A program made the translations under genes and the position numbers. This document shows positions 1 to 11,666 of a stretch of DNA of 64,000 nt, piece after piece. Below the pieces are notes generated by a model. That model did not search any database and was not told where the DNA came from. It was given only the letters and a program-made list of their open reading frames with translations. Location: contig NW_023365757.1 of the NCBI RefSeq assembly GCF_000003815.2, positions 240,751-304,750 on the forward strand. The letters run 5' to 3'. Each line of letters starts with the position of its first letter. Position 1 is the first letter of the stretch. This stretch comes from Branchiostoma floridae (taxonomy: Eukaryota > Chordata > Leptocardii > Amphioxiformes > Branchiostomatidae).

Positions 1-2706
1 GCACGTGCACATGCCTGTGCTATTAGATCATCTGCCATGGACTTGAAGAATTTGAAGAAGGGGCTTGGTCCATCGTTAGTGTACGCGTCATGCCCACAGC
101 ACTTCTTGTGTCCGACAGACCAGTGTTGTATCTGACAGTCACGGCTGCAGTAGCGGGTCAGCTTGCACCGGCCACACAGCTTCATGGTTTTCCTGTAGAA
201 GATAAACAGGTAAAGATGCAATTGAGTTACTATGAAGAACTCCGGAAGATTTTTTTTTCATTTTGTGAGCTACAAAGACTTGTAGAAAGTTCAATTCATA
301 TACCAAGTTGCACATCGGACAAAATTGGGAAGGGGTTTCTTTTCAAAAGTAATAACAGAATATTTCAGCTATGGAACCGTTAAAAAACCTACCTGTAGCC
401 TGGTTTGCCACACTTGGGGTTGCAGCATCTCAACAGCTTGGACTTCCTCGCCTCTTGTACAAGCTGCATACTCTCGGTACTTAAGTTTCCTCGCCTAATG
501 GAAGATGTGACACATTAATGCATTTAGGAGCAGCTATAGCACGCAAGGTCTAAAAGTTTAAAGCGACACATTATCGCATCAAAGTTTTTGTATATAGATG
601 ATTTTCGTATAAGTTTCGGAACAGTATACTAGTAAAACTTGCACCATGCACACACCCCCGTCCTCAAAAATATAGAAACAAACAATCTTCTGTCCAGTGC
701 TACATGAAAGTTTGTCTACACGAAAAGTAATCCTCCATTGAATCTTAAGTCTAATAGAATTAGGTGATACTTACATGTCGTCTATATAGCTGTCTGGTAA
801 ATCAGGCCTTGCCCCAAGCTCAATCAGTCGCTTGACTGTGTCGACGTGATTGTAGATGCATGCAGTCATGAGTGGCGTGTACTGGAAGCCGTCCTTTATT
901 TCTAATGTTGCACCATGTTGGACCAGCAAATCCACCACTTCTGTGTTACCTATGTGCGATATAAGACACAGAAATTACGTATTAAGTAAACGTTGTATTT
1001 TCACGTTCCTGCTAATTGTGTTTACCCTTTGCGCGCTTCTTATCGCGCTTTCTTATTTTATCACATCTAGTTCATGCTCTGCTTAGCCTATAGACATATC
1101 CGCTCACATGCATCTCTTTCCCACTACAGGTAGTAGTATTACCTACATTGCAAAGTTGGGTGACCATGAGGCAAGAGGTGATAATATCATAGGAATATTT
1201 CGCAATGAAAATCGTATGTCAGTATTCAGCTTATAGCGTCTATTGGCTTTGTATTCAAACAGCATGTGTTGTGTTTTGACCTACCATTGTGCGCTGCTGT
1301 GTGAAGAGGAGCAAATGTACTCTTGGATCTCTTCACCACAGACGCCCCCTTGCGGAGCAGGAGTCTCACTACATCTACATGTCCCCTGTTGGAAGCCAGG
1401 AACAGAGCTGTGCCAGAGCTGAAGACTTCACTGTTTACACGGTCGTAGTCGATGTCTGCACCTGCGTTTGGGGATTACAAGAGTGAAGCGTTGATATGAT
1501 TTTACAAGTACAAGTGTGATACCAAAAGTTAAAAACAGCAATCACATATCAACTCACAAACTTGCAAAACACATTATGTATACCTAGTAGGTAAACAAGT
1601 GTGTTACTCATTGTATGTGTTGGCGATGGTAGATTTGTCATGGGTGACCGTGAGAAGTTTTTTTATCAACCCATATGGACTCACAGTTACGGAGAGCAAT
1701 GCCTTCTGTACATTGTATAACGAAGTTCCTTTCGAAAAGACACACATAATACACAACACAAGGCTTAGGCATTATGATACGCACTATTAGACATGGTCTA
1801 TTCCGTTATCTAATATGAGACATCATTCTTGCATACAGTACTGTAAATTGCAAATCTCCAGGGTAGAATTGTTACTTCCAATGACATAATTGTCATGCAC
1901 GGTTGAATGGAACAACAGAACATACTAGTACATAGCGGCACACATCAGTCGTATGCAAGTTGTCTGTATGGCATAAAACAAACAACAAAGGTGTCGATAG
2001 TGTACTGTATGCACACAAGTGAGAACACCCTTGCTTTTTTACATTTGAATGCACATTTGAGTCGTATCCGCTTCAAAGCCTTGTTTTCACATTCAGCTTT
2101 ATAAGAGAAGATTCTTACGCAACTGCCGCAAATATATGACATGAGAACACTGAACACACAGATGCGAGGCATATACGGATATTCAAAGCTACTCTCCAAG
2201 CAGAGGTTGGTGGGGAAAACGCCACGATCCCCACCAACCTCCGCTGGGAGAGTAATTCAAAGCCAAGAAATAGCAGTGGCCAATGTGAATGCTGTCTATA
2301 AAGCAAACTGACTTCGTTTTAGGGGATGCTTTGACTTGTGGATGTGCAAATCACAAAATACCTGTTCAACTAGCAAAATTCATGTTCAACTTCTTTAGAT
2401 CACAGGTGACCGGCATTTGTCACCGGAATAAAAAGTTCTTCAATGATTTACGACATCGTGTCTGACACGAGTATATAATTATCCGAGCATAGGTTGAGTA
2501 GATGGAGCATCTCGGTCACTTATGATAACCAGTCTCTGCTATCTGCCAACTCAACTTTTTGCTAGGACAACAGAGAATACGTCTTTAATAGGACAGAGTT
2601 TCAATTTGTGCTTACCTTCTTTCAAAGTCATTTCAACGCCCTCGACTGAGCCTTCCCTAGCAGCATGCAACAGTAATTCATTCACATCACTGTAAGTTTC
2701 CGCCAT
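1..2706 (-). CDS. Ankyrin-repeat + MYND zinc-finger protein (gene A), 3' end outside the window
   Basis: Five minus-strand exons, each bounded by AG/GT: 2706-2616 (start MAETYSDVNELLLHAAREG), 1461-1285, 949-775, 494-393 and 192-<1. Phases agree (1,1,2,2), so the frame is open throughout. Exons 1-3 give four ankyrin repeats (repeat 2 GHVDVVRLLLRKGAS; repeats 3-4 from exon 3). Exons 4-5 give a MYND finger: CCNPKCGK, then C-x2-C in LCGRC, then RYCSRDC, then HKKCC. MYND domains bind partner proteins and ankyrin repeats are likewise interaction modules, so a cytoplasmic or nuclear adaptor is likely; no SET or other catalytic domain is present. Closest known architecture is ANKMY2-like, but this protein is much shorter. 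An in-frame upstream Met at 2799 exists; the MAET start is chosen because paralogues E, G and H begin alike. The stop codon lies beyond base 1. It is head-to-head with wrecked gene B. Confidence 0.85.
2190..2254. mobile_element. 65-bp foldback MITE, TACTCTCC family, with 9-bp TSD
   Basis: A nearly complete palindrome with termini TACTCTCCAAGCAGAGGTT and its inverse lies in intron 1 of gene A. It is flanked by a perfect 9-bp direct repeat ATTCAAAGC (2181-2189 and 2255-2263). This is the clearest member of a family seen again near 14427, 19299, 24055, 38367, 40843, 41839 and 61996. Confidence 0.85.
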
Positions 2707-2999
2707 TTCGTCAGGACCGCTGTTGTCGTACCTTTGGCGCGTGCTGTCTGGGCTTGAACTGATCAGTGGAGAATCATGGGAGTTCGAAAGTCTCGTCACG
2801 TGATCTATTCTTTTGTCACGTGACTAGTGACATGGTAAGACAACAACAGCTCACGTGACCAGACAACGTCTTCCCATGGTTCTTCAGTTCCAGCCTATAA
2901 TAAGGGAAATCGGTCAAGGTCTTCTAACAAGACTGCTCACTCGGAAGGTGTGGACAACAGCAGTTCTAGGAAGGCGTCAACAACAGCGGTTACAACAAA
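2707..2999. promoter_or_regulatory. Bidirectional promoter of genes A and B with three E-boxes
   Basis: The 293 bp between the divergent ATGs carries three CACGTG cores (2797-2802, 2817-2822, 2852-2857), each in a TCACGTGA-like context. Such sites are bound by bHLH-ZIP factors of the USF/MITF-TFE/MYC class. The same arrangement, almost base for base, is found between genes E and F at 19540-19837. Promoter function is inferred from position and conservation. Confidence 0.6.
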
Positions 3000-4690
3000 A
3001 TGGCATTGTATGGAATTGATGCAAACTATGACCTGTTGTGTGCTGCCAGGTATGGAGAACTTCAAGACGTTTAAGCGGCTTTGAAAGCTGGTGNNNNNNN
3101 NNNNNNNNNNNNNNNNNNNNNNNNNNNNNNNNNNNNNNNNNNNNNNNNNNNNNNNNNNNNNNNNNNNNNNNNNNNNNNNNNNNNNNNNNNNNNTTCCTAA
3201 GCGTTTACGCTATGATTATGACAACACACGCGCAAAGTGTTGAAGATGGTGTTTCTAACGAAATGACGGAAACCAAACCCTTGCGGAAACTTATCATCGT
3301 GCGAATGAATTTCTGTGTATGACGTTGAGTTTGGCCCACTTCAATGCGTTAGAATGACTTTGAAAGAAGGTAAGCACATAGTGAAATTCTTTTCTAAAAC
3401 GCATGCACGCACCATACACCACGGTGTACAAGCGGGTTAATTGTTGTAGGACTTTTGTTGTAGATTTCGAACGCTGGTCACCTGTTTCTGTGATCTAGTC
3501 TTTTGTTTACAAATGTGTCCCTCATGTATTTGAGTCTGAGTTCTCTTTCACAAGTGCTGGGTGCAGCAGAAATTCCCTAAATGCTCACTCGGAGATTAGT
3601 AGAAAACTTGGGCTTTGGAGCAGTAGATGAGTATTCACATGTAAATTAGACATAAGGACCCACGCAGTTACTTGGGACGCCTTTGTTCTATGGTATGCAG
3701 ACAAGTTGCATAATGATAATAGATTAACGTGTTTGAATCAACACCAACTATGTGTTCTGTCCAGATTTTTTATGTAAAGTTAAATTTTTTGCTGTAAAAC
3801 TACATGGATCTTACGCTTTACGTGAAAGAAAAAAGTCTATTCGCAAAGTCGCTATACAACTTGTGACATGCTCACCCTGGATAGTGCTAGTGCTGGATAC
3901 AGTGGAAATGTAGTAAATGTTCTCTCAGAGTTGAAGAAAGAGCTTTGGAGCAGTAGATTGGTATTAAAATGTAAATAGGGGTTCCCTCACAAGTGCGCCT
4001 TTGTTCTTTGTTCCATGCTATGTAGACAACTTGCATAATCGTAATAGGTCATTAATGTCTTTTAAATCAACGGCAACTTTTTTTCTGACTGTGCCTAATA
4101 TCTAAAAAATAATAATAATAATAATACTAGTAGTCACAACAACGTTTTGTCATGTTTCAAAGAAGCATTTTGCTGTTTAATTTTGTTGTTGTTAGTTGGC
4201 CTAATTTACAGGTTTAACGCGAAAATTCGTCTCCCACGTTATAACGCTGAACAGTTCGCAAAGTTGTTAAAAGAGTCTCAAATTGGGAAGTCTATCAAGA
4301 CTATATATGTTTTTTAGTAGACGGTACATAGGAACAGCCTTTCGATTCTAATTCAGCCCCATTCAGAAGAATATTATGATATCGGTAATGCTACGATTCG
4401 TCTTTCGGAAGGGATGTAAAACGGGTGTCCCGTGTTCGAGGTGGTGCATCGAGTAAGTAAATCATCCCCATGGCCATGATTTACGTAATCATTTATGTAA
4501 AATCATGCTTATTCATTTCAGCTTGTAGCTAACGTTACATGGCCCATACCGCTTTTCCGACATACTGAGCATAAGGTAGTGGTTATAGTAGGAAACATCG
4601 ATGTGGTTTAAGATGTGGTTCCTAATTCCCCTACTATTTTGACAAATCATATGAACGTCTGTACACTCATGTAATCTACAAATGCAGGTG
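3000..4690 (+). pseudogene. Wrecked ankyrin-MYND gene B: nonsense exon 1, exons 2-5 deleted
   Basis: Exon 1 (3000-3090) matches gene F exon 1 (MALYGIDANYDLLCAARYGE), but the codon AAA of F is TAA here at 3072-3074. A second degraded first-exon relic follows at about 3261-3370, then intron 1. Intron 1 is collinear with gene F at first and, from about 4510, with the end of gene G intron 1, including its acceptor. At about 4686 the acceptor AG runs directly into sequence that elsewhere lies in the 3' tails of these genes (compare 9500 and 11074). Exons 2-5 are therefore missing. A 100-N gap lies just after the exon 1 donor. Confidence 0.8.
3094..3193. other. Assembly gap of 100 N
   Basis: Exactly 100 N, a placeholder size. 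In the paralogous segment of gene F the corresponding interval is only about 19 bp, so the true missing sequence may be very short. Confidence 0.95.
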
Positions 4691-4754
4691 ATGATTTCCC
4701 TGCTTTCCTGCCTTTTGTTAGATCAATGATGCTAGACTGACATAGGATATAATA

Positions 4755-6415
4755 ATAACGTTTATTTGCAAGTTCGTGCCCGAGGGCTAATTGCAAGTAC
4801 ATGGTATAAACATAGTAGATAATAGTACAAGTGACAATGAACAGTTATGAACAATATTCTAATCTAATGCTAGTGTTGGCTATTTCTAAACAGATTGGGT
4901 TTGATTGTTTTTTTTTTGGAAGCAGAGGGAGACGAAAAGCCCCACCTTTTCTAAAATTTGTGAGTTCTGCGATTTTCTAAAATTTGTGATTTCATGAGAA
5001 AAGTGGCTTTCTGTTCGTCTGTCAACGTGGAGAAGTTGGGATAAGTCTTTGTGGCTTCTGTAAACAGAGCGATTCTTTCGATTTGGTTGAATGAACATTT
5101 GGAAATAAAATGTGCTTCGTCTAGACTCCCACTGCTTTAGATGTACAACATTTACAAATTCTTTCACACACTGGTAATCTCTCACATCTACCTCTTTCTA
5201 CTCCAAGAGGATGATCATGAGCGCTTATTCTGACTTTGCTTATTGCGGAGCGCAGCTCGAAATCAACTAGTTCTAAGTACTTCTCTCTAGTAGACAGATT
5301 TACAAATTTTGTAGAACCTCAACTTACCGTTACTTATACTTATATTATGTAGAGACGTCTGGATATACATATTAGTAATTCTGTTCCTTATCAGATTACA
5401 TACATATACAGGGTCACAGAGTGAGTTGTCAGAGTACCAGAGATAAGAATATCCACTATAATCAAGGACGTTATATATAACGTCCTTACTATAATCAAGT
5501 ATTTCTTTAACACGCTGCAACAATGATCTTCTCCGGCCGTTTACAACGGAGTTGTGCTGTTCCAAGAGTGCGTTTACTTGTAATGGATGCGTAGTAAAAT
5601 CCAGTTGTGTTAAACATAACCAACATTTTAAAAGTCGAGCGGAAATATCTACGTCTAGTGGAAATCTGCCTAATTCGGACCTACATGCTAAATTACCACT
5701 ATTTCTAGAGACTCCAAGAATGTTTTTGCAGAATTGGTTGCATATAGTAAACATGACACCAATAAATTATTGAGTGCGGGTGGAGAACATTCGGTATCAT
5801 CTAACTCGTGAACTAGGTCGTTGATGAATAGATTAAAAAGGGTAGGGCTAAGGTTGTACCCCTGCCTGACACCCTTATTGGTAACAAACTGTGGTGTTAG
5901 GCCAGATGACGTTTTGACGCATGTACTGGGTTTTTCATACATGCATTTAATAAGATTGTAAAAGTTCCCTCCTATTCCCGAGTTGAGTAATTTGAAGCGG
6001 ATTCCTTCTCGCCAAACCGAGTCAAACGCCTTTCTAAAATCTATAAAACACGAATATAGTCGTTTGTTTTCGGATGTACATTTACTAATTAGGGTATCCA
6101 TGACAAAAAAAGGTTGTCTCTTGTTCCAAAATGTTTCCTAAAACCGGCCTGGTTGGGTGAGATTAGCTTGTACTCGTCTAAGAACTCTGTAAGGCGTGTG
6201 TTTAGAATAGAAGTGAATAGTAGTTTAGCTAGACAACTCGTCACTGAGATTCCCCTGTAATTATTAGGGTCGTCTTTTGTACCACCTTTGTGTAACAAGT
6301 TAATGGTACAATGTGGATGGTGCACCATTCGTGGGGAAAGTACCCAGCGGATAGGAACAGATTTAAAAATTTGACTAGTGGTTCTGATATAATGTTTGAT
6401 GAGCACTTGAAAAAC
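4755..6415 (-). mobile_element. Decayed CR1/jockey-like LINE fragment (reverse transcriptase)
   Basis: Minus-strand reading frames at 6406-6089, 6101-5688, 5754-5287 and 5185-4886 give successive parts of a non-LTR reverse transcriptase. Visible motifs are NNYRGISVTSCLAKLL, QAGFRKHFGTRDN, FIDFRKAFDSV and GVRQGYNLSPTLF, then the C-terminal FCKNILGVS...ELGRFPL region. The catalytic YxDD is absent: the frame reads CLLYA and then jumps straight into the FCKNILGVS segment, so an internal deletion removed the active-site Asp pair. There are at least two frameshifts. It is 5' truncated near 6415. Flanks are collinear with 11128-11200, so it inserted in the 3' flank of the wrecked gene B. Clade assignment is by motif style only. 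Confidence 0.8.
5455..5499. repeat. Tiny palindromic insertion with 12-bp direct repeats
   Basis: A perfect 24-bp palindrome (5464-5487, arm AAGGACGTTATA) sits between direct repeats ACTATAATCAAG (5455-5466 and 5488-5499). It interrupts the LINE reading frame by 33 bp, a multiple of three. The duplicated LDYS in the conceptual translation is the duplicated flank. Confidence 0.7.
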
Positions 6416-6694
6416 TTATGAAGAGTTTATTTCAAATGAAAAAAAAAAGAATACAAAGAAAGGTGAACTGGTCTTAGTACTAACAAATAGTCCGGGGGGG
6501 GGGGGGTGCAAGGGTGGAAGTATGCACGATAGTAATGTCTTCGCATATTTGTGTATCGATCACTAAAAGCAAGGCATGTATACGAAAATATGGTTCTAAA
6601 AAATTAACAAATAGAAAATCAATTATTAATACATGCATTCCTTGTCTAAACCTTTATGTTTTCAATCTACCTATGTGACAATAGCTTACGCCAC

Positions 6695-6860
6695 TAGTCA
6701 CGTGACAATAGCTCACGTGACAACACAATAGCTCACGTGACCAGACAACTTCCTCCCATGGTTCTTCAGTCCTGATATAACGTCCTTGTTCATTCTAAAC
6801 TCAGACAGCACACAAGCAAGGTGTGGACAACAGCAGCTCTAGCTGTACGAAGGCGTAAAC
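6695..6860 (+). promoter_or_regulatory. Promoter of gene C with three E-boxes
   Basis: CACGTG cores at 6699-6704, 6714-6719 and 6734-6739, two of them in the context AGCTCACGTGA. They are followed by a segment shared by several promoters of the family (CAGACAGCAC, then AAGGTGTGGACAACAGC) just before the ATG. A half palindrome of the AAGGACGTTA type interrupts the shared sequence near 6772. Confidence 0.6.
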
Positions 6861-9248
6861 ATGTCTGCAACTGATGCAAACTATAATGCAAACTATGAAC
6901 TTTTGTATGCTGCCACGTTTGGATCACTTCTAGGCATTGAAGCGGCTTTGAAAGCTGGTGAGTACATATTGAATTTTCTTTTCTAAACAAAGTTATAATG
7001 ACAGCACACGCGCAAGGCGACGTGTTGAAAACGGCGTTTCTAAGGAAATGGCGAAAACTTCTGAGATTGGCCCGTTTCATGGTGTTAAAATTCTATTTAA
7101 GCATTTGCTGTATTCTGTATTGTACATTTATAAGTATTGGAGTCTCCATCGTTGAAATGCAGTACGAGTAAATGCTCTCTTGGAATTGAATTGATGTAGT
7201 AGATGAGTATTGAAATGTAAATTAGAAATAAGGACCCCCACATGTACAGAAATGTGTACAGTACACTAGCCGCGCCTTTATTCGTTGTTCCATGATATAC
7301 AGACAACTTGCATAATGACAATAGGTCATTAACGTGTTTAAATAAACGCCATTTTTGTCTGATGTGTGCCTGATGTTGATTTTTTTCGCAGTAAATCGGT
7401 ATAAAACTGAATCTCGCGTTTTACGTGGTAAAAACTGTTACGACTACAATACTAGTCGAATAACAAAGTCGCAAAACATTTTGACGTGTTTCAAACAAGC
7501 ATTTACGTGTGATCGGTCTTTTCAACCATTTGAACAATCATATCAACACAGGTGCAGACATTGAATACGATCATGTAGACTGTGAGATCTCCAGCACTGG
7601 AACAGCGTTGCACGTTGCTTGCGTCATGGGACATATAGACGTAGTAAAACTACTGCTCCGCAAGGGGGCGTCTTTGGTGACCAGAACCAGGGCTTCATAT
7701 GCCCCCCTTCACACAGCAGCGCACGAAGGTAGGTCAATTCGCCTGTTTGGCAGACCATTATCCAATCGAAAGCCTTAAGCAAGAAGTAGAAACGACTCGT
7801 GTTATTCTCGCGGTGATGTACTTGATTCTTCTAGTAGACATATCCTATTCTTTCATGATTTTGTGACATACATCAACCGTTTTAGTTGTGATCTATTGGT
7901 AGTAAAGGATGATATCTTGTAATATATTACACAATTCAGTCTTTGGGCTGCAATGTTTTACAAATGAATCATTTTGATTCTGATTCATATGATGATATTG
8001 TCAAACCCCTGTATACAATAGAAGGATGTTTCATCTTGTAAGTACATGCTATATGAAAGAAATCCATGAGAGCGAAGAGGTCAAGCATTTGCTAAACGCG
8101 CTACAATACACGTACGTACGAGTTGGACTGAAAAGTGTAGAAAAAGAGACTTCAAAAATTCACTTTTTCGCATCGTATATTAAGGACGTGACAAATAGCT
8201 TGTGCATTTATCAAGTTTGCAACCTTTATTTGATATGTATTTACTGTGTCTCAATCCTACCTAGGAGAGACAGAAGCGGTGGACTTGCTGGTGCAGCATG
8301 GTGCAACAGTAGACATACGGGACGACTCTCGGAACACTCCACTCATGACTGCGTGTGTCTACAACCATGTCGACACAGTTCGGCGACTGCTTGAGCTTGG
8401 AGCAAGACCTGATTTAACAGACGGTTACATAGCCCAGAGGCAAGTGTTGTTACATCTTTCCATTACTTAAGAACACTAATAATATAATATAGAATCAACT
8501 AACGAGTCGGCTTGTGTTCTTGTGTGTATGTTTTATACTGTTGTGATCCTTGTAGAAGACCCTGGCGCCATAAATCGTGTATAATTGTATGAAACTTTGC
8601 AGACCATGCGTCCTATAAAGAACGTATATGTTGATATCTCGTGGCCTAGTTTCCTAACTGAGTCAAATCTTCTACTAGGTTAACGACAGAAGATCCTAGG
8701 TGGGGAAAGTACGACTGTAGCGAGAGTCTGAAGCTGATAGAAGAGGCGAGGAAGACCAAACTGTTGAGATGCTGCAACCCAAAGTGTGGCAAACCAGGCA
8801 AAAGGTAGGTTACCACGTTCTATTTTACTACATGTCTGAAACAAAACTTACCCTATACCCCCATACTGCCATCTGTCCAATTTTCAAATGTTTGTATTGA
8901 CCCCTAGAAATCTCCACCTGATTTTCTACACGTCTTTGTTGACAGCACAATGACCTTGCAGGTTCCTGAATATCACATTGTCCACTGCAATCCAATAGTT
9001 TGTTTACCTGTTTCATTTTCTACAGGAAAACCCTGAAGCTGTGTGCCGGGTGCAAGCTGACCCGCTACTGCAGCCGTGACTGCCAGATACAACACTGGAC
9101 TGTGGGACACAAGAAGTGCTGTGGGCATGACGTGTGCTCTGACGAGGGAACAGACCCCTTCCAAAAAGTCCAATCTCATAGTACATGCATATGTCACACA
9201 TATGATATTATGGAACGGCTTATTGCGGCATTTACGAAGAACTTATGA
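6861..9248 (+). CDS. Ankyrin-repeat + MYND zinc-finger protein (gene C), 265 aa
   Basis: Exons 6861-6957, 7552-7728, 8265-8439, 8679-8804 and 9026-9248 total 798 nt with consistent phases and a TGA stop. Four ankyrin repeats span residues ~7-145 (GHIDVVKLLLRKGAS; TEAVDLLVQHGATVD; DTVRRLLELGARPD). The MYND finger spans ~181-224 with C182, C186, C198, C201, C207, C211, H220 and C224 as likely zinc ligands. The tail is short and ends KNL. The exon 3 donor is AG|GCAAGTG, so this intron is of the GC-AG class. Exon 4 is longer than in paralogues, adding TTEDPRWGKYD. The start is chosen because the ATG begins the conserved first exon and lies 122 bp after the last E-box. Role: probably a protein-interaction adaptor; partner unknown. 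Confidence 0.9.
7020..7095 (+). pseudogene. Relic of a second first exon in gene C intron 1
   Basis: Sequence resembling the MAET-type first exons (ATGGCGAAAACT...) but with frame breaks and no usable donor. Equivalent relics follow exon 1 in gene F (about 20029-20129) and gene B (about 3261-3370). They suggest an ancestral tandem duplication of exon 1 that then decayed. Confidence 0.45.
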
Positions 9249-9479
9249 GCACACCATACCGCAACAACCATTGATATCAATGTAGTAATTTTGCCAATCT
9301 TAGTTTCTACTATGGACATGGCGTTTGTGTCCTTGTTCATATAAAATAGCGCGTCAATTTTTGTTTTTCATGCACGTATTCTGTTAAAAAGGTAATACGG
9401 TTTTATTAGGACCTCGTTTAATCTGTTAGAACCTTGTAGAAGCAAGTAAACGATGTAAAGTGTGTATGGGGGGTCGGGA

Positions 9480-9800
9480 TGTTATAAAAGAAATTTTGCA
9501 GTGACCACATTTCCTTTCGTGTCCTTTGTTAGATCAGTGAAAATGTGATAATTGTCACAGCGACATTTCATATCCCTACTCAATCGTCTTTTGTCTATTA
9601 AAAGTAAGGTATTACTGAACTGTTGTGATGTGAATGTAATGAAATGTGTAAGTATGAACTATCATTTCGGGTGAATAAAAACAACAATAAGTGAACGGAG
9701 ATCTTTGTGCAAGTTCAAATGAATAGCATGATCAGAACACGAGATATCAAAACCGGTTCCCCAGCGGTACCATAGAAAACCGCTAGGGCGCCCATTATCC
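9480..9800 (+). terminator. 3' tail of gene C with polyadenylation signal
   Basis: AATAAA at 9674-9679 lies in a block (TGTGATGTGAATGTAATGA, then the signal, then AAGTGAAC) that recurs after genes D, F, G and H. It is about 430 bp past the stop codon. The downstream part (about 9710-9800) is an interspersed element also found at 16250-16380 (inverted), 36560-36660 and 45750-45850. Confidence 0.6.
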
Positions 9801-11073
9801 GACCCTAACCACCTACCAAGAAACAATTCACAGCTTGAGTTACGCCGGTAACAGCCACGCAAACAAACAGCACCGAAAACATTCTATAGATGACCACACA
9901 CAAAGATGATAGAATGGCACATAAAGAACAAACACTATATCCAAAATAACTACCATTTCTCTTCTAGAATGAAAGTCAACCATCCTTCATCAAGGTATAG
10001 CTACCACTTACCATCCAGAGCTTTAATCGAGGTTTGCTAAACACAGACAGGCAGACGGACAAACAAACGGAACCGAAACTACACTAACCTTGTACTAGTA
10101 TTAACCCTCTTGGTCAAGGTAAACACCCCCCACCGCCACCATATTATGCCTATCCTTTGGAATAGTCTATATCACATTCTCTCCGAGTGGTTGTATGGGG
10201 AGATCGTCACCTTCTTTGACTTGCCTCTCTTTTGCAAGTCAGAAAAAGTTTGCTATCTCCCGGGAATGTAACCTCTGTTTGAAGAGTGATGTAACGCTAG
10301 CCTGGCAGGTGAAAGAGAGGGAGAGAGATTCGGTATAAATGATAGGCATTGTATTAAACTGTGATGATCTACCTACTGCAGAAATATTGTTCCGTGATAT
10401 ATAAATAAAGGTCCATAATAAGATTGCAGCCAAGCGCAAGAGGTACACGCGAAAATCAGCAATGCCCTCACAGAGTAAAAATTTCCAAATTTTCCCGTAC
10501 CTACCATGCGACAGTTCGACTGTTCGTGCTTTCGGCACTCGAAATCTGAAAATGATGTCACGTGGGGGCGTTGCCCTCAATAGCTTAAAGCTAAAACCAT
10601 GTGAATTTTTAATTGGATGCTATTTAACTTAGCTTAGTCTGTGAGCAAAATTTGCCCTTCAAAATGCATAAAATGGCGTTTCAGAGGGTCAAGATTTCAC
10701 AATATTCCCGGGGGAGCATGCCCCTGGACGCCCTAGGATTGTCGCGCCTCCGCTTTCGGTGCTACAAGTGCTGAAAATTACGTCACATGAGAAATTTGCT
10801 GTCGCCGCCTTTGGCCAGCAAGACGTCTTTAGAAGTTAAGTTTTAATCTTATTGATGGAATTATCAGTTTTGTTTAGATCCCATCTTCACAAGTTCTGCC
10901 GTCGGCGGAGTTCAGCCAAAAGACAATAAATATTTCCATGATGCATTATGAAATTTCGTAATTTAGCGTAGAGCGTAATAGAGTGTCCCTAATTAAGCGT
11001 ATTACGTAGCCGGCCCTCCCGAATTTAGCGTAGAGCGTTGTCGGTACCACCCCTTTGGGGCCCTCCCACAACA
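9801..11073. other. Intergenic stretch without a recognised gene
   Basis: No ORF with coding character was found. It holds two similar ~100-bp modules near 10500-10580 and 10740-10810 (each with TTTCGG, CTGAAAAT and ACGTCAC), and a GC-rich self-complementary GGGGGAGCATGCCCC near 10709. A short repeated TTTAGCGTAGAGCGT occurs at about 10961 and 11025. Confidence 0.5.
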
Positions 11074-11200
11074 TTTGCAGTGATCACATTTGCTTTCCTA
11101 CCTTTTGTTAGATCAATGATGCTAGACTGACATAGAATATAGTCACGGTTCATCGCGTTCCGTCTAATAAAGCAACATCATTTTGAATGTAAAAAGCAGA
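11074..11200 (+). repeat. Second, partial 3'-tail copy between genes C and D
   Basis: The run TTTGTTAGATCAATGATGCTAGACTGACATAG is shared with the deletion junction of gene B (about 4715-4745). TAATAAAGC near 11166 could serve as a polyadenylation signal. The block from about 11195 onward is shared with about 6418 onward upstream of gene C. Confidence 0.45.
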
Positions 11201-11524
11201 TGAAGTGTTTATTTCAGGTGGAAAAAAAAGACTGAAAAGAAAGGTGAACAAGCCTTAGTCCAAGGGGTTAACTTTGTAAGGGGGGAAAGCTGGCACCAAA
11301 GCGCAAAGAAGTATGAATAGTAATGTCTTCGCATATTTGTGTATCAATCACTAAAAGCAAGACCGTGATGTATACGAAACTATAGATACAAAAAAAAAAA
11401 TAATAACAAATAGAAAATCAGCTAATCAATTATTAATACATGTATTCCTTTCCTCAAGGAGGTTAAAGAATCACGTTCCCAATCTACCTAATGTGACGAT
11501 AGTTTACGCCACTAGTACCTGACA

Positions 11525-11666
11525 ACAGCTCACGTGACAACACAATAGCTCACGTGACCAGACAACTTCCTCCCATGGTCCTTCAGTCCTCATTTCAAAC
11601 TCAGACAGCACACGAGCAAGGTGTGGACAACAGCAGCAGCTCTAGCTATATAGCGGTTCTAACATA
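11525..11666 (+). promoter_or_regulatory. Promoter of gene D with two E-boxes
   Basis: CACGTG at 11531-11536 and 11551-11556 in the same AGCTCACGTGAC context and spacing as in gene C. They are followed by the shared CAGACAGCAC and AAGGTGTGGACAACAGC segments. Confidence 0.6.
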
